From Rickettsiales bacterium (GTDB lineage Bacteria; Pseudomonadota; Alphaproteobacteria; Rickettsiales; Rickettsiaceae), in contig CANGHM010000032.1 in assembly GCA_947453775.1 (NCBI GenBank), positions 1-6,392 of the forward strand: a stretch of 6,392 nt of DNA, written 5' to 3'. Both the position numbers and the translations under genes were made by a program. Numbering within the stretch: position 1 is the stretch's first letter; each line of letters begins with the position of its first letter. The notes under the pieces are model-generated. The model did no database searches and was not told the origin of the DNA. It saw nothing but the letters and a program-made list of their open reading frames with translations. Below are positions 6,252 to 6,392 of this stretch, piece after piece.

Positions 6252-6392
6252 TTATTTATGTTTTTGACTCAAAATTAAAGCTTTCAGTTCATTTAGGTTT
6301 TTAATCTGATAGCATCCATCTATCAATACTTTGTCGTTGCTGGCCATGACGATCATCTCGAAACCCAGTCTTTTTGCTTCGTTAATGCGTGA
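6252..6392 (-). CDS. radA: Probable C-terminal end of DNA repair protein RadA (5' part outside window)
   Basis: The minus strand is open from the window edge to a TAA at 6252-6254, giving 46 residues. SRINEAKRLGFEMIVMASND followed by a variable stretch and IKNLNELKALI matches the end of RadA/Sms, where the Lon-like domain reads roughly R-hydrophobic-xEAxKLGF, then a short strand with a basic or polar end, then a final helix of the form VxxLxEAL. RadA is a RecA-like ATPase that helps process recombination intermediates and branch migration. The zinc finger and Walker motifs needed to confirm it lie outside the window. The stop is 5 bp before der, which implies cotranscription. Another protein with a Lon-like C-terminal fold is the main alternative. 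Confidence 0.7.
   Translation of the reverse strand, partial: SRINEAKRLGFEMIVMASNDKVLIDGCYQIKNLNELKALILSQKHK

Noticed and set aside
1..6392. Searched by eye for a CRISPR array, tRNA, toxin-antitoxin pair, defence genes or prophage
   Set aside because: No regular repeats, cloverleaf-like sequence or suitable small gene pairs are visible; almost all coding space is housekeeping genes.

Overview
This is an AT-rich window carrying housekeeping genes of membrane-protein biogenesis, GTPase-dependent ribosome assembly and tRNA modification, plus one decayed insertion sequence. The organism looks like an intracellular alphaproteobacterium of the Rickettsiales or a close relative. The YidC reading resembles what I remember of Rickettsia YidC (for example the stretch around DIKLFDRAIDFGW and the ITDKYWL motif). 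SecD and YajC have alphaproteobacterial lengths, and secF does not follow secD. This placement is by recall, not by a database search, and the proteins look too diverged for Rickettsia itself.

Layout. Positions 1-1296 (minus) hold the first 432 codons of yidC, which runs off the left edge. A 94-bp gap (1297-1390) separates it from the divergent plus-strand pair yajC (1391-1726) and secD (1737-3272), and candidate promoters for the two directions overlap in it. From 3273 to 3916 there is no intact gene. This stretch holds a possible orphan 3' gene fragment (3330-3419, minus), a decayed IS630-type element of about 423 bp with recognisable inverted ends and flanking TA dinucleotides (3420-3842), and an AT-rich spacer with a hairpin and an imperfect direct repeat. 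On the minus strand from the right edge come the last codons of a probable radA (6252-6392), then der (4819-6246) and miaA (3917-4822). The three are packed so tightly that they are almost certainly one operon (radA-der 5 bp apart, der/miaA overlapping as ATGA).

How the genes work together. YidC (insertase), YajC and SecD (Sec translocon accessories) act on the same inner-membrane export and insertion machinery, and here they start back to back. RadA, Der and MiaA act in DNA recombination, 50S subunit assembly and tRNA adenosine-37 prenylation; they are linked by operon structure rather than by one pathway. SecD's normal partner SecF is not here and must be encoded elsewhere if the complex is complete.

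I saw no RNA gene, CRISPR array, defence island or evident new system. The points most worth checking are the miniaturised IS630 remnant, the orphan coding fragment abutting it, the overlapping divergent promoters, and an unusual first P-loop in Der.
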